Source: Archaeoglobales archaeon
GTDB lineage: Archaea; Halobacteriota; Archaeoglobi; Archaeoglobales; Archaeoglobaceae
DNA length: 64,000 nucleotides
Direction of reading: 5' to 3'
Assembly: GCA_030055525.1 (NCBI GenBank)
Contig: JASFYJ010000007.1
Span: 18,750-82,749 of the forward strand
The translations under genes were made by a program, and so were the position numbers. Under the pieces are notes generated by a model. That model was given only the letters and a program-made list of their open reading frames with translations. It had not been told where the DNA came from and did no database searches. Shown one piece after another: positions 1 through 9,289 of this stretch (its first letter is position 1; every line of letters begins with the position of its first letter).

Positions 1-974
<974 letters not shown>

Positions 975-1010
975 ATTTTTTAGTTTTATATTTTTATGCA
1001 CCTAATATTT

Positions 1011-1068
1011 ATACGAATGTATACGTTTTGTTATAAGCCATACGTTTACAATAGTAAAATTTATATTC
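1011..1068 (+). promoter_or_regulatory. Putative promoter and repeated ATACG element of the glutamate synthase operon
   Basis: The gap between glnK and the ferredoxin gene starts with a T-rich run (about 973-1000) that could end the amt-glnK transcript. It then has three copies of ATACG at 1011, 1021 and 1040; the last two are extended to ATACGTTT (1021-1028 and 1040-1047). An A/T box, AAAATTTATATTC (1056-1068), is centred 28 nt upstream of the ATG at 1090, which fits a leaderless archaeal promoter. The repeats lie just upstream of the box, where an activator or repressor could bind. The regulator is not known. Confidence 0.45.
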
Positions 1069-1089
1069 CTCTCGTTTATCTATAAAGGG

Positions 1090-1503
1090 ATGAGAATCGT
1101 CGTTAAGCCCGAAGTCTGTATGGGATGTCAAATCTGCGAAATCTGGTGCTTAGTAGCGCACTCTATGTCAAAAGACATTTTAAATGCCTTCCTTCTGGAG
1201 AAGCCAAGAGCGAAGCCAAGGATTGTGGTTGAAAGAAATCCATCAGAATACCTTATTTTGCAATGTAGAAACTGCGAAGAGCCGAAGTGTATGTTCGCAT
1301 GCATCAGCGGGGCGATCTATAAGGACAATGGAGTCCTGAAATACAATGAAGAGAAGTGTGTTTCATGCTTAAGCTGTGTAATGGCTTGTCCTTATGGTGC
1401 TGTGAAGTTTGAAGATGGGAAAATCGTTCGATGCGATCTCTGCAACTTAGATCCTGTCTGCGTAAAAGTCTGCCCAAATAAGGCATTGGAAGTGGTTTCA
1501 TGA
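1090..1503 (+). CDS. Poly-ferredoxin subunit of the glutamate synthase cluster (4 x 4Fe-4S type)
   Basis: A 137-residue iron-sulfur electron carrier of the HycB/CooF type. Cysteine groups in order are CMGCQICEIWC (near residue 10), CRNCEEPKCMFAC (near 58), CVSCLSCVMACP (near 90) and CDLCNLDPVCVKVCP (near 117), enough for about four 4Fe-4S clusters. It overlaps the following FAD protein by 4 nt (ATGA), so the two are translationally coupled. By analogy with the glutamate synthase small subunit, I infer that it carries electrons from the FAD subunit to the FMN subunit. Its physiological electron donor cannot be read from sequence. Confidence 0.85.
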   Translation: MRIVVKPEVCMGCQICEIWCLVAHSMSKDILNAFLLEKPRAKPRIVVERNPSEYLILQCRNCEEPKCMFACISGAIYKDNGVLKYNEEKCVSCLSCVMACPYGAVKFEDGKIVRCDLCNLDPVCVKVCPNKALEVVS

Positions 1504-2777
1504 AGTTCGAAAACGTGATCATCGGTAATTCTTCCGCAGCTATTGGATGCGTTGAGGCGATAAGAGAGATAGACAGCGATGCAGATATACTCATGGTTTC
1601 CGCTGATCGACAGGCGTATTCAAGAGCTCTGATTCCCTATTACCTCAGAGGTAAGATTGAATTAGAGGGTTTGCTTTACAGAAGGCAAGAGTTCTTTGAG
1701 AGGTTAAACGTTGAAACAAAGTTTGGCATTAGAGTTGAGAGAATAGACACCAACAAGAAGGAAATAACGCTCGAAAATGGCGAGATTGTTGGATACGAGA
1801 AGCTCCTGATCGCAACTGGCGGAAAACCGTTCATTCCAAAAATTGAAGGGCTGAATGCTCGCGATTTCTTCACTTTCCAGACGCTCGAGGATGTGCTAAG
1901 AATAAAGGAAGCGGTTGAAAAGGCTGAGAGCGCTGTAATTCTTGGAGCTGGCATAATAGGGCTGATGCTTGCGGAAGCGCTTGTTGAGAAGGGATTAGAA
2001 GTTAAAGTTGTGGAACTCGCGGACAGAGTTCTCGCTCCAGTGCTTGATAAAAAGACTTCTGAGATTGTGCAAAGGAAATTCGCTGAAAAAGGTGTTGAAA
2101 TTCTGCTGAACAACACGATCTTAGAGGTGCGAAGGAACGAAAAGAAAATACTAAGGCTAAAGGATGGAAGGGAAATAGAGACGGATCTACTCGCAATAGC
2201 AGTAGGTGTTGTTCCAAACGCTGAATTGGCAAAGAATGCGGGAATAAAGGTAAACAGAGGAATAGTTGTGAACAAAAGAATGGAAACCTCTGTAAAAGAC
2301 GTTTACGCTGCGGGAGACTGCGTTGAAATATTCGACAGCATTGCCAAAACGAGTAGACCAATACCCCTCTGGATCACAGCCTACATGGGCGGAAGAATTG
2401 CGGGATTCAACATGAGCGGGATTCCAAGGGATCTTAGCTTTGTTACCGCAATGAACTCGATGCACTTCTTCGACTACTACATAATCACCGCTGGCTTGAG
2501 CAATTCAGAAGATGGCGAAGTGATTTCGAGACTTGAAGGTGAGAACTACAGAAGGTTCGTGCTAAGAGATGGAAAGATCGTTGGTTTCATAATCGCTGGA
2601 AAAGTTGGAAGGGCGGGTATATTCACGAGATTGATGGAAGAAGAATTGGAGGTTTCTGGATTTAAGGATAAGCTCCTTAACGATAACTTCGGCTATGTTG
2701 ACATTCCTGAAGCAATTAGATGGAATTTGCTCAAGGAAAAGGTAAAGTTTGGGGTGGTAAGGGATGCGTGGATTTGA
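1500..2777 (+). CDS. FAD/NAD(P)-dependent pyridine nucleotide-disulfide oxidoreductase
   Basis: A 425-residue flavoprotein of the NADH oxidase / nitrite reductase NirB-like family. The N-terminal FAD fold has the relaxed motif IIGNSSAAIGCVEAI, a second Rossmann motif VILGAGIIGLMLAEAL near residue 145 binds NAD(P), and VYAAGDCVEI near residue 265 is the second FAD-binding motif. No redox CxxC disulfide of the lipoamide dehydrogenase type is evident. It sits between the ferredoxin gene and the glutaminase domain gene, and its end overlaps the next start by 14 nt. The likely role is to feed NAD(P)H electrons into glutamate synthase, replacing the classical GltD subunit; this is inference from context. 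Confidence 0.85.
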   Translation: MKFENVIIGNSSAAIGCVEAIREIDSDADILMVSADRQAYSRALIPYYLRGKIELEGLLYRRQEFFERLNVETKFGIRVERIDTNKKEITLENGEIVGYEKLLIATGGKPFIPKIEGLNARDFFTFQTLEDVLRIKEAVEKAESAVILGAGIIGLMLAEALVEKGLEVKVVELADRVLAPVLDKKTSEIVQRKFAEKGVEILLNNTILEVRRNEKKILRLKDGREIETDLLAIAVGVVPNAELAKNAGIKVNRGIVVNKRMETSVKDVYAAGDCVEIFDSIAKTSRPIPLWITAYMGGRIAGFNMSGIPRDLSFVTAMNSMHFFDYYIITAGLSNSEDGEVISRLEGENYRRFVLRDGKIVGFIIAGKVGRAGIFTRLMEEELEVSGFKDKLLNDNFGYVDIPEAIRWNLLKEKVKFGVVRDAWI

Positions 2778-3864
2778 AAAGGTTCACGACGCCTGTGGAC
2801 TCTTTGGAGTTATAGACAGAAGCGGTAGTAGATTTGATTCAGATATGGTTGTTACTGCGATGAAGAACATGAAAGTAAGAGGCAACGGCTTAGGAGGGGG
2901 TTTTGCTGCCTATGGAATTTATCCTGACTTTAAGGATTACTATGCTCTCCACGTTATGCTCGAAACTTCTGAAGTGAGAAAAGACGTTGAAAGCTTTTTG
3001 GAAAAGAACTTCGATGTTGTAAATGCTGAGGAGATACCAACCAATTTAGAGGCAAACGTTTTCAGACCACCGGTGTTTTGGAGATACTTTGTAATGCCAA
3101 AAAACGATGAGGGCGATGACTACGTTGTTTCGAAGGTTATGGAGATAAACACAAAAATAGACGGAGCTTATGTTATCTCTTCAGGCAAGAACATGGGTGT
3201 ATTCAAGGGCGTTGGGTTCCCTGAGGATATTGCAGAGTTTTTCCTACTTCATGAATACAGGGGTTATATGTGGATAGGACACTCAAGATTCCCAACAAAC
3301 ACCCCTGGCTGGTGGGGAGGAGCGCATCCCTTCAACATCCTCGATTGGAGCGTTGTGCACAACGGTGAGATCTCATCCTACGGCACAAACAAGCGCTATT
3401 TGGAAATGCGAGGCTACTTCTGCACTCTTTTAACAGATACGGAAGTGATGGCTTACGCAGTAGACTTGCTGATGAGAAAGCAAGGATTACCGATCGAGAT
3501 CGTGGCAAAGATCTTAGCTCCACCGATGTGGGATCAAATCGACAGGATGGATGAAAAAAGCAAGAAGATCTACACAGCTCTAAGGATCACATACGCTCCT
3601 CTGCTCATCAATGGTCCATGGACGATCATTGTAGCAAGGCATGGGGAGATGTTTGGGATCACAGATCGCATAAGGCTAAGACCAATAACCTCAGGAGAGA
3701 AGGGAGATCTATTCTTTGTCTCTTCTGAAGAAGCAGCAATAAGGGCTGCATGTGGAGAACTGGATAGAGTTTACACACCAATGGGCGGGGAACCAGTAGT
3801 TGGAAGACTTTACAAATTTGAAAAAGCGGAGAGAAGGTCTCAGAGAGGTGAAGTTTTTGCTTAA
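2764..3864 (+). CDS. gltB1: Glutamate synthase, glutaminase (class II amidotransferase) subunit
   Basis: A 366-residue Ntn-type glutamine amidotransferase domain that releases ammonia from glutamine, corresponding to domain 1 of bacterial GltB. The nucleophile is Cys11 in HDACGLFGV, so about ten residues must be removed to expose it. WIGHSRFPTNT and VHNGEISSYGTNKRYLE are the conserved glutamine-binding elements. The ATG at 2764 is preceded by GGGGTGGTAAGG and overlaps the upstream gene by 14 nt. In bacteria this domain is fused to the FMN domain; here it is a separate gene, the normal archaeal arrangement. Confidence 0.92.
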   Translation: MRGFEKVHDACGLFGVIDRSGSRFDSDMVVTAMKNMKVRGNGLGGGFAAYGIYPDFKDYYALHVMLETSEVRKDVESFLEKNFDVVNAEEIPTNLEANVFRPPVFWRYFVMPKNDEGDDYVVSKVMEINTKIDGAYVISSGKNMGVFKGVGFPEDIAEFFLLHEYRGYMWIGHSRFPTNTPGWWGGAHPFNILDWSVVHNGEISSYGTNKRYLEMRGYFCTLLTDTEVMAYAVDLLMRKQGLPIEIVAKILAPPMWDQIDRMDEKSKKIYTALRITYAPLLINGPWTIIVARHGEMFGITDRIRLRPITSGEKGDLFFVSSEEAAIRAACGELDRVYTPMGGEPVVGRLYKFEKAERRSQRGEVFA

Positions 3865-5386
3865 AAAAGATGAAATGTTTAGCTTCATGCTCCCAGAATT
3901 TCTCGTTGAAAGGAGAGGAGATCGTTGTATAAAGTGCAGGGTATGCGAGAGACAATGCGGTTTCGGCGTTCACAGCTACGATGAGATGAGCAATACGATG
4001 AGAGCTGACGAAATGAAGTGCGTAGGCTGCCAACGTTGTGCAGTGATGTGCCCAACAAAAGCGCTCATCATTCGCCCTCATCCCTCAGATTATCGCCCCA
4101 ACGCCAATTGGACAAGAGAAAAAATACAAGACTTGAAGAAACAAGCTGAAAGCGGTGGAGTTATTTTAACGGGAAGCGGTTGCGACAAGCCCTATCGCAT
4201 ATACTGGGATCACATCGTGTTGAACGCTGCCCAAGTCACAAATCCAGCAATAGATCCGCTAAGAGAACCAATGGAGCTTCGAACTTTCCTTGGAAGGAAG
4301 CACGACAAGCTTGAGTTTGCCTTTGATGGCGGAGAAATTGAGCTCGTAACAGAGCTATATCCGAACGTGCAAATCGAAACTCCCATCCTTTTTTCAGCGA
4401 TGAGCTATGGAGCTATAAGCTACAACGCCTTCAAAAGCCTTGCGATGGCTGCAAGTGAGTATGGGACTCTCTTCAACACTGGCGAGGGTGGATTGCCAAA
4501 AGAACTAAGGAAGTTTGGTAAAAACGCAGTTGTGCAGTGTGCAAGTGGCAGATTTGGTGTTGATCCAGAATACTTGAACGTCGCTGCGGTTGTGGAGATA
4601 AAAATAGGGCAAGGGGCAAAGCCAGGGATTGGTGGTCATTTGCCAGGAGAAAAAGTTACTAAGCCAATCTCTGTGACAAGGATGATCCCTGAAGGAACCG
4701 ATGCATTATCGCCTGCTCCACAGCATGACATCTATTCGATCGAAGATCTAAGCACGCTCATATATGCTTTGAAGGAAGCGACGAATTACGAGAAGCCAGT
4801 AAGCGTTAAGATTGCAGCGGTTCACAACGTCGCTGCAATTGCAAGTGGTATTGCAAGGGCGGGAGCGGATATAATTGCAATCGATGGCATTCGAGGGGGC
4901 ACTGGAGCGGCGCCAAAGATTATAAGAGACAACGTAGGAATTCCGATTGAGCTTGCGATTGCTTCGGTAGATGAAAGGTTGAGAAGGGAAGGGATAAGAA
5001 ACAAGGTCTCATTGATCGCTGCGGGAGGCATTAGGAATAGCGCAGATGTTGTGAAAGCCATAGCGTTGGGAGCGGATGCGATTTACATTGGCACTCCCGC
5101 ATTAATTGCGATGGGTTGCACTCTATGCCAGAAGTGCCATACGGGAATTTGCAACTGGGGAATTTGCACACAGGATCCGCAGTTATCCAAGAGACTGAAT
5201 CCCGAAATAGCTTCAAAGAGACTTGTAAACCTGCTAAAGGCTTGGAGTAATGAAATAAAGGAGATGCTTGGGGCAATGGGAATAAATGCAATCGAAAGTC
5301 TGCGAGGCAACAGAGAGATGCTTCGCGGTGTTGGTTTGCAAGAATGGGAGCTTGAAGTTCTTGGAATAAAGGGGGCGGGAGAATGA
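3848..5386 (+). CDS. gltB2: Glutamate synthase, Fe-S/FMN catalytic subunit
   Basis: The central synthase domain, which reductively transfers ammonia to 2-oxoglutarate on FMN. It is about 512 residues from the chosen start. Two N-terminal 4Fe-4S motifs (CIKCRVCERQCGFG and CVGCQRCAVMCP) precede the FMN barrel, which has EGGLPKEL, GQGAKPGIGGHLPG, DGIRGGTGAAP and AAGGIRNSADVVKAIALGAD. The motif CQKCHTGICNWGICTQ matches the 3Fe-4S loop of GltB. The start is uncertain: TTG 3800, GTG 3848, TTG 3857 (5 nt after GAGGTGA) and ATG 3875 are all in frame. The next gene overlaps its stop by 4 nt. Confidence 0.93.
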   Translation: MKFLLKKDEMFSFMLPEFLVERRGDRCIKCRVCERQCGFGVHSYDEMSNTMRADEMKCVGCQRCAVMCPTKALIIRPHPSDYRPNANWTREKIQDLKKQAESGGVILTGSGCDKPYRIYWDHIVLNAAQVTNPAIDPLREPMELRTFLGRKHDKLEFAFDGGEIELVTELYPNVQIETPILFSAMSYGAISYNAFKSLAMAASEYGTLFNTGEGGLPKELRKFGKNAVVQCASGRFGVDPEYLNVAAVVEIKIGQGAKPGIGGHLPGEKVTKPISVTRMIPEGTDALSPAPQHDIYSIEDLSTLIYALKEATNYEKPVSVKIAAVHNVAAIASGIARAGADIIAIDGIRGGTGAAPKIIRDNVGIPIELAIASVDERLRREGIRNKVSLIAAGGIRNSADVVKAIALGADAIYIGTPALIAMGCTLCQKCHTGICNWGICTQDPQLSKRLNPEIASKRLVNLLKAWSNEIKEMLGAMGINAIESLRGNREMLRGVGLQEWELEVLGIKGAGE

Positions 5387-6204
5387 AGTTTTACGACCTC
5401 TTCCTCGATTTTTCAAGAAAATTAGATGAGTTAATCCCAAGAATTAGAGTCCAAGGAGATCTTGCGGAGATCGATGCAAAGGATTTAACACACAAGGAGA
5501 TCAACGATCTGATTCGTTATGCGGTCTTTGAGCATAACTGCAACAAGATCAGGCTTTTGAATGTCGTAGGACAGAGATACATTGGAACAAGGATCTTTTC
5601 AAGAAATCCAAGGAAAATAAGCGTTGAAATCTTCGGATACCCAGGCAATGATCTCGGAGCCTTTCTTGCAGGTCATAAAATTGTTGTTCACGGCAACGCT
5701 CAAGATGGAGTTGGCAACACGATGGATGACGGTGAGATAATAGTCCACGGCAGAGCCGGAGACGTTGTTGCGATGTCAATGCGTGGCGGTAGAATTATGA
5801 TCAGAGACGACGTTGGCTATAGAACAGCGATTCACATGAAGGAGTATAAAGAGAAGGTACCAGTGCTTATCGTGGGTGGAACGAGTCAGGACTTCTTGGG
5901 AGAATACATGGCCGGCGGAAGAGTTATTCTCTTAGGGCTTTACAGTGCAAAGCATAGGGGAAGATACATAGGCACTGGAATGCATGGCGGAATCATCTAC
6001 GTTCGTGGAAAACTTGAGCCTTGGCAAGTGGGAAGAGAGGTTGGGATTTTGGAGCTAAGTAGCGAGGACTTCAAGTTTCTTGAAAAGCACGTTGGAGACT
6101 TCTGTAAAGAGTTTGGATTCAATGCAGACGAGATACTCGGAGATAAATTCGTAAAGCTTTTACCTGTGTCAAAGAGACCATACGGAAAAGTATACGTCTA
6201 CTGA
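5383..6204 (+). CDS. gltB3: Glutamate synthase GXGXG-domain subunit
   Basis: A 273-residue right-handed beta-helix protein corresponding to the C-terminal domain of GltB, a fold shared with FwdC of formylmethanofuran dehydrogenase. Repeated G-x2-G-x3-G turns are visible in NAQDGVGNTMDDGEIIVHG, GRAGDVVAMSMRGGRIMIR and GGTSQDFLGEYMAGGRVILL. The domain has no catalytic residues of its own; it braces the ammonia tunnel between glutaminase and FMN domains. It starts inside the stop of the FMN subunit gene (ATGA overlap), so the two polypeptides are probably made in equal amounts. Confidence 0.92.
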   Translation: MKFYDLFLDFSRKLDELIPRIRVQGDLAEIDAKDLTHKEINDLIRYAVFEHNCNKIRLLNVVGQRYIGTRIFSRNPRKISVEIFGYPGNDLGAFLAGHKIVVHGNAQDGVGNTMDDGEIIVHGRAGDVVAMSMRGGRIMIRDDVGYRTAIHMKEYKEKVPVLIVGGTSQDFLGEYMAGGRVILLGLYSAKHRGRYIGTGMHGGIIYVRGKLEPWQVGREVGILELSSEDFKFLEKHVGDFCKEFGFNADEILGDKFVKLLPVSKRPYGKVYVY

Positions 6205-6205
6205 T

Positions 6206-6889
6206 ATGAGAGCCCTTGCAATCAGACATGTGGAAATAGAACATCTTGGCTTAATTGAAAGAGTTCTTGAAGCTCTAAATTTCGAATTTGAATACTTTGA
6301 CGCTTACAAGAATCAATCCTTAAATCGCAGTATTCGCGATTACTCGCTCATTTTTGTTCTTGGAGGCCCGATGGGTGCCTATGAAGAAGAACTCTATCCT
6401 TTTCTAAAGCGGGAGTTCCAGATAATTGCAGAAGCGATAAAAAATAGAATTCCTTTGCTCGGAATATGTCTTGGAGCGCAGATGATTGCAAAAACTCTTG
6501 GGGCTAAAGTTTACAGAGGCGAGAATGGAAAAGAAATTGGATGGATTAATGTTCGTAAAGTGGCAAATCACGAGCTTTTTTCAGAATTCCCAGATGAGCT
6601 TAGAGTTTTGCAATGGCATCAGGACACATTTGATTTGCCAGTGGGGGCTTTAAGAATTTATTCCTCTCAAAAATACGCAAACCAAGCATTCGTCTTCGAT
6701 AAAGCGGTAGGTTTACAGTTCCACATTGAAGTAACGAGAGAGATGGTTAAACAGTGGGCCGAAGTTTACAGCGATGATTTGAGCGATGAAGGCTTAAGCA
6801 AAGAAGAAATTCTTGAATACTCAAAGAGGGATGAAGAGTTCAATGCGGAAATGATAGAGAGTTTAATCTCAAGACTGCTCAATTTTTAG
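6206..6889 (+). CDS. Class I glutamine amidotransferase (GuaA-like domain), acceptor unknown
   Basis: A 227-residue stand-alone class I glutaminase domain. The nucleophile elbow LLGICLGAQMIA (Cys near residue 93) and the His/Glu pair in GLQFHIEVTREM complete the catalytic triad, and FVLGGPMGAYEE forms the oxyanion region. Similar free-standing proteins are often labelled GMP-synthase-like, but no synthetase domain is present. It starts 1 nt after the GXGXG subunit gene and closes the operon. It could be a second source of ammonia or a gamma-glutamyl hydrolase; the physiological substrate is unknown. Confidence 0.85.
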   Translation: MRALAIRHVEIEHLGLIERVLEALNFEFEYFDAYKNQSLNRSIRDYSLIFVLGGPMGAYEEELYPFLKREFQIIAEAIKNRIPLLGICLGAQMIAKTLGAKVYRGENGKEIGWINVRKVANHELFSEFPDELRVLQWHQDTFDLPVGALRIYSSQKYANQAFVFDKAVGLQFHIEVTREMVKQWAEVYSDDLSDEGLSKEEILEYSKRDEEFNAEMIESLISRLLNF

Positions 6890-7200
6890 ACTTCCACGAC
6901 CTTATCTCAGCTTAATCCTCAGCCTTCAATTTTGCGAATTCGTTAAATTAGCAAATTATCGCTCTGAAAGGGCTTAAACTCCTAAAAGCTGATTGAAGAA
7001 TTGCAATATTGGATGAGTATATTTTAAATTTCTTCAATTTTTTACGGTAATCCTCATACAAACACAGAAAATTACCATTTAACTTAAAAATTTTTTATAT
7101 GTGTTTGTCTGTATTGGTTAGAGTCTATTAGTTTAGAACGTATATAACCAAAAAACTTTTATGCTTACCACTGTCAAAATCGCAAGACGGAGGTGGAAAA
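6890..7200 (+). promoter_or_regulatory. Intergenic control region upstream of the second FMN protein
   Basis: No gene is seen in these 311 bases. They hold a 9-nt perfect inverted repeat, ACAAACACA (7058-7066) and TGTGTTTGT (7100-7108), and inside its left half a second one, GGTAAT (7046-7051) and ATTACC (7071-7076). The octamer AACGTATA at 7137-7144 is the reverse complement of TATACGTT found upstream of the glutamate synthase operon. TATATAACC (about 7141-7149) and CTTTTATGC (about 7157-7165) are possible TATA boxes. A strong ribosome binding site GGAGGTGG (7190-7197) precedes the ATG at 7201. Confidence 0.45.
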
Positions 7201-8805
7201 ATGGAGAGGGTGCAGAAGAATTCCGCATACCTGAATGCGATGTCTACAACTGGCACAAGAACGAGAGTTCGCGACGTGAATCCGCAAAGCGGAATGTGCC
7301 CAATTTGCGTTAGCGACTGCCCATTTATCTGCGAAATCGCTCTTTCGACCTTCAGAGCAAACGAAGCTTTGTATCCAGAGCCAAGGTATTTTGGCGAAAG
7401 CACTGCTTCTTCGCTAAAAGACTATGGCTTGGATTGGGCGCACTTCAATTTACTTCCAAGACTTAGGGGTGCGGAAGGCATTGAGCCGGATCCAGACCTT
7501 GCGATTTTCCCCAACGCGAGCGTTGAGTCAAAGATCGGAAAAACGAAAGTGAAGTTCCCTCTCGCAATGGGTGCATTTGGTTCGACTGAAGTTGCGCGCC
7601 GCTACTGGGACGGACTTGCTGTGGGTGCAGCCTTAGCTGGTTGTATTCTCATAATTGGCGAGAACGTCTGCGGAGTTGATCCAAAGTCTGAATTCAAGGA
7701 TGGCAAAGTCGTGAGATCGCCAGAGATGGAAAGAAGAGTTAAGAGGTTCAAGGAATTCTGGGATGGGAAGTATGGAGACATAGTGGTGCAGGTAAACGTT
7801 GAAGACACCCGCTTTGGTGTTTACGAATACGTTGTTTCAAAGCTCGAAATCGATACTGTTGAGATCAAGTGGGGGCAAGGAGCGAAGGCAATAGGCGGAG
7901 AGATTAGAGTAAGAGATTTGCAGAGGGCAATTGAGCTAAAGAAGAGGGGCTACGTTGTTCTGCCCGATCCTGAAGATCCAGTGGTTCAGCAGGCTTTCAA
8001 GGATGGTGTAATTGAAAGCTTTGAGAGGCACAGCAGAGTTGGAATGCCTACGGAGAAGGGTCTCATAGATTTCGTTGAAGAGATCCGTGATTTAGGAGCA
8101 AAGAGTGTTACACTAAAAACGGGTGCTTATCGTCCAGAAGATGTTGCATGGCAGATGAAGGCTGCAAGTGAGGCGGAAGTGGATTACATAACTTTCGATG
8201 GCGCAGGCGGTGGAACTGGAATGAGTCCAGTACCAATAATGAATGAGATGGGAATTCCAACGGTTTACCTCGAAGCTCTCGTGCTCAAGGCTGCGAGAAA
8301 GCTGAAGGAAAAGGGCAGATATGTGCCCGACATAAGCATAGCTGGTGGCTTTATCAATGAAACACAAATTGTGAAGGCAATAGCAATGAGCAACTTCGGA
8401 GATGGACCATTTGTGAAGACAGTTACAACTGGAAGAGCGCCATTGACTGCAGTTATGAAGTCTGAATACTTCGTAAAGCTTGCAAAGGAAGGCAAGTTGC
8501 CGAAGAGCTTTACCGAAGTATATGGCGATAAGCCAGATAAGTTCTTCGCCCTTGCAGATGAATTCAAGGCTAAGTTTGGTGAAAAGATTGGCAACGCAAT
8601 TCCATGGAGCGCGGTAGGGCTTTACAGCTATGTATACAGAATGAGCGTTGGTATGAAGCAGTTGCTCGCTGGAATGCGAAAATTCAAGCTTGAGCTTGTG
8701 AGCAGAGAGGATCTTGCAGCTTTGTCGCCGTTGGCAAGTGAAGTGACTGGAATTCCAATGATGCACAAGGTAGATGAAAAAGTATTTGAAAGTATTCTGA
8801 TGTAA
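7201..8805 (+). CDS. FMN-binding glutamate-synthase-like protein with N-terminal Cys motif
   Basis: A 534-residue relative of the GltB FMN barrel. Visible FMN-barrel elements are VEIKWGQGAKAIGGEIRVRD, TFDGAGGGTGMSPVP and ISIAGGFINETQIVKAIAMS. Near the N terminus CPICVSDCPFIC (Cys 33, 36, 40, 44; C-x2-C-x3-C-x3-C) may hold an Fe-S cluster. The 3Fe-4S loop and ferredoxin motifs of true GltB are missing, and no glutaminase or GXGXG gene is attached. It is transcribed alone from its own promoter region with a strong ribosome binding site. The substrate is not known; the family membership is clear, the reaction is not. Confidence 0.8.
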   Translation: MERVQKNSAYLNAMSTTGTRTRVRDVNPQSGMCPICVSDCPFICEIALSTFRANEALYPEPRYFGESTASSLKDYGLDWAHFNLLPRLRGAEGIEPDPDLAIFPNASVESKIGKTKVKFPLAMGAFGSTEVARRYWDGLAVGAALAGCILIIGENVCGVDPKSEFKDGKVVRSPEMERRVKRFKEFWDGKYGDIVVQVNVEDTRFGVYEYVVSKLEIDTVEIKWGQGAKAIGGEIRVRDLQRAIELKKRGYVVLPDPEDPVVQQAFKDGVIESFERHSRVGMPTEKGLIDFVEEIRDLGAKSVTLKTGAYRPEDVAWQMKAASEAEVDYITFDGAGGGTGMSPVPIMNEMGIPTVYLEALVLKAARKLKEKGRYVPDISIAGGFINETQIVKAIAMSNFGDGPFVKTVTTGRAPLTAVMKSEYFVKLAKEGKLPKSFTEVYGDKPDKFFALADEFKAKFGEKIGNAIPWSAVGLYSYVYRMSVGMKQLLAGMRKFKLELVSREDLAALSPLASEVTGIPMMHKVDEKVFESILM

Positions 8806-8809
8806 AATT

Positions 8810-9289
8810 TTATTTTTTACTCCCTCTAGCCATCGCAACTTTTCCCGTTCTTGCAAGTTCCTTTATCCCGTACTGTCTCATCAGGTCGATGAAAGCTTCG
8901 ATTTTTTCCTCATCTCCGGTTATTTCAATAATAAAGCTATCTCTCGAAACATCCACGATCCTTGCTCGGAATATGTTCGCAAGCTCTATTATTTCTCCCC
9001 TTTTTTCTGGTTGAACGTTGACTTTTACTAAGCAAAGTTCTCTTTCAACTGCATTTTTTGTAACGTCGCTAACTTTAATAACATCTATCAGCTTGTTAAG
9101 CTGCTTGGTTACCTGCTCAACAACCTTTTCATCACCTTCAACAACTATAGTCATTCTAGATAGATCTTCTCTCTCCGTTCTACCAACAGAAAGACTATCT
9201 ATGTTGAATCCTCTTCTTCTGAACAGTGAAGCAACTCTTGCAAGCACTCCAGGCTTGTTCTCAACGAGTGCTGCGATCGTGTACTTCAT
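8810..9289 (-). CDS. ilvN: Acetolactate synthase regulatory (small) subunit
   Basis: The ACT-domain subunit that stimulates acetolactate synthase and gives it feedback inhibition by valine. It has 159 residues, the normal length. The ACT fold begins at ALVENKPGVLARVASLFRRR, followed by GFNIDSLSVGRTE and a C-terminal half with FRARIVDVSRDSFIIEITG. Two adjacent ATGs exist; the second (9289) is chosen because AGGAGGTG lies 5 nt upstream, against 2 nt for 9292. It overlaps the ilvB stop, so the subunits are coupled. Only 4 nt separate it from the convergent FMN protein gene. Confidence 0.95.
   Translation of the reverse strand: MKYTIAALVENKPGVLARVASLFRRRGFNIDSLSVGRTEREDLSRMTIVVEGDEKVVEQVTKQLNKLIDVIKVSDVTKNAVERELCLVKVNVQPEKRGEIIELANIFRARIVDVSRDSFIIEITGDEEKIEAFIDLMRQYGIKELARTGKVAMARGSKK

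Noticed and set aside
8113-8856. 247-codon antisense open frame inside the second FMN protein gene
   Set aside because: The sense frame encodes a clear FMN-barrel protein; the antisense product has low-complexity composition and no motif.
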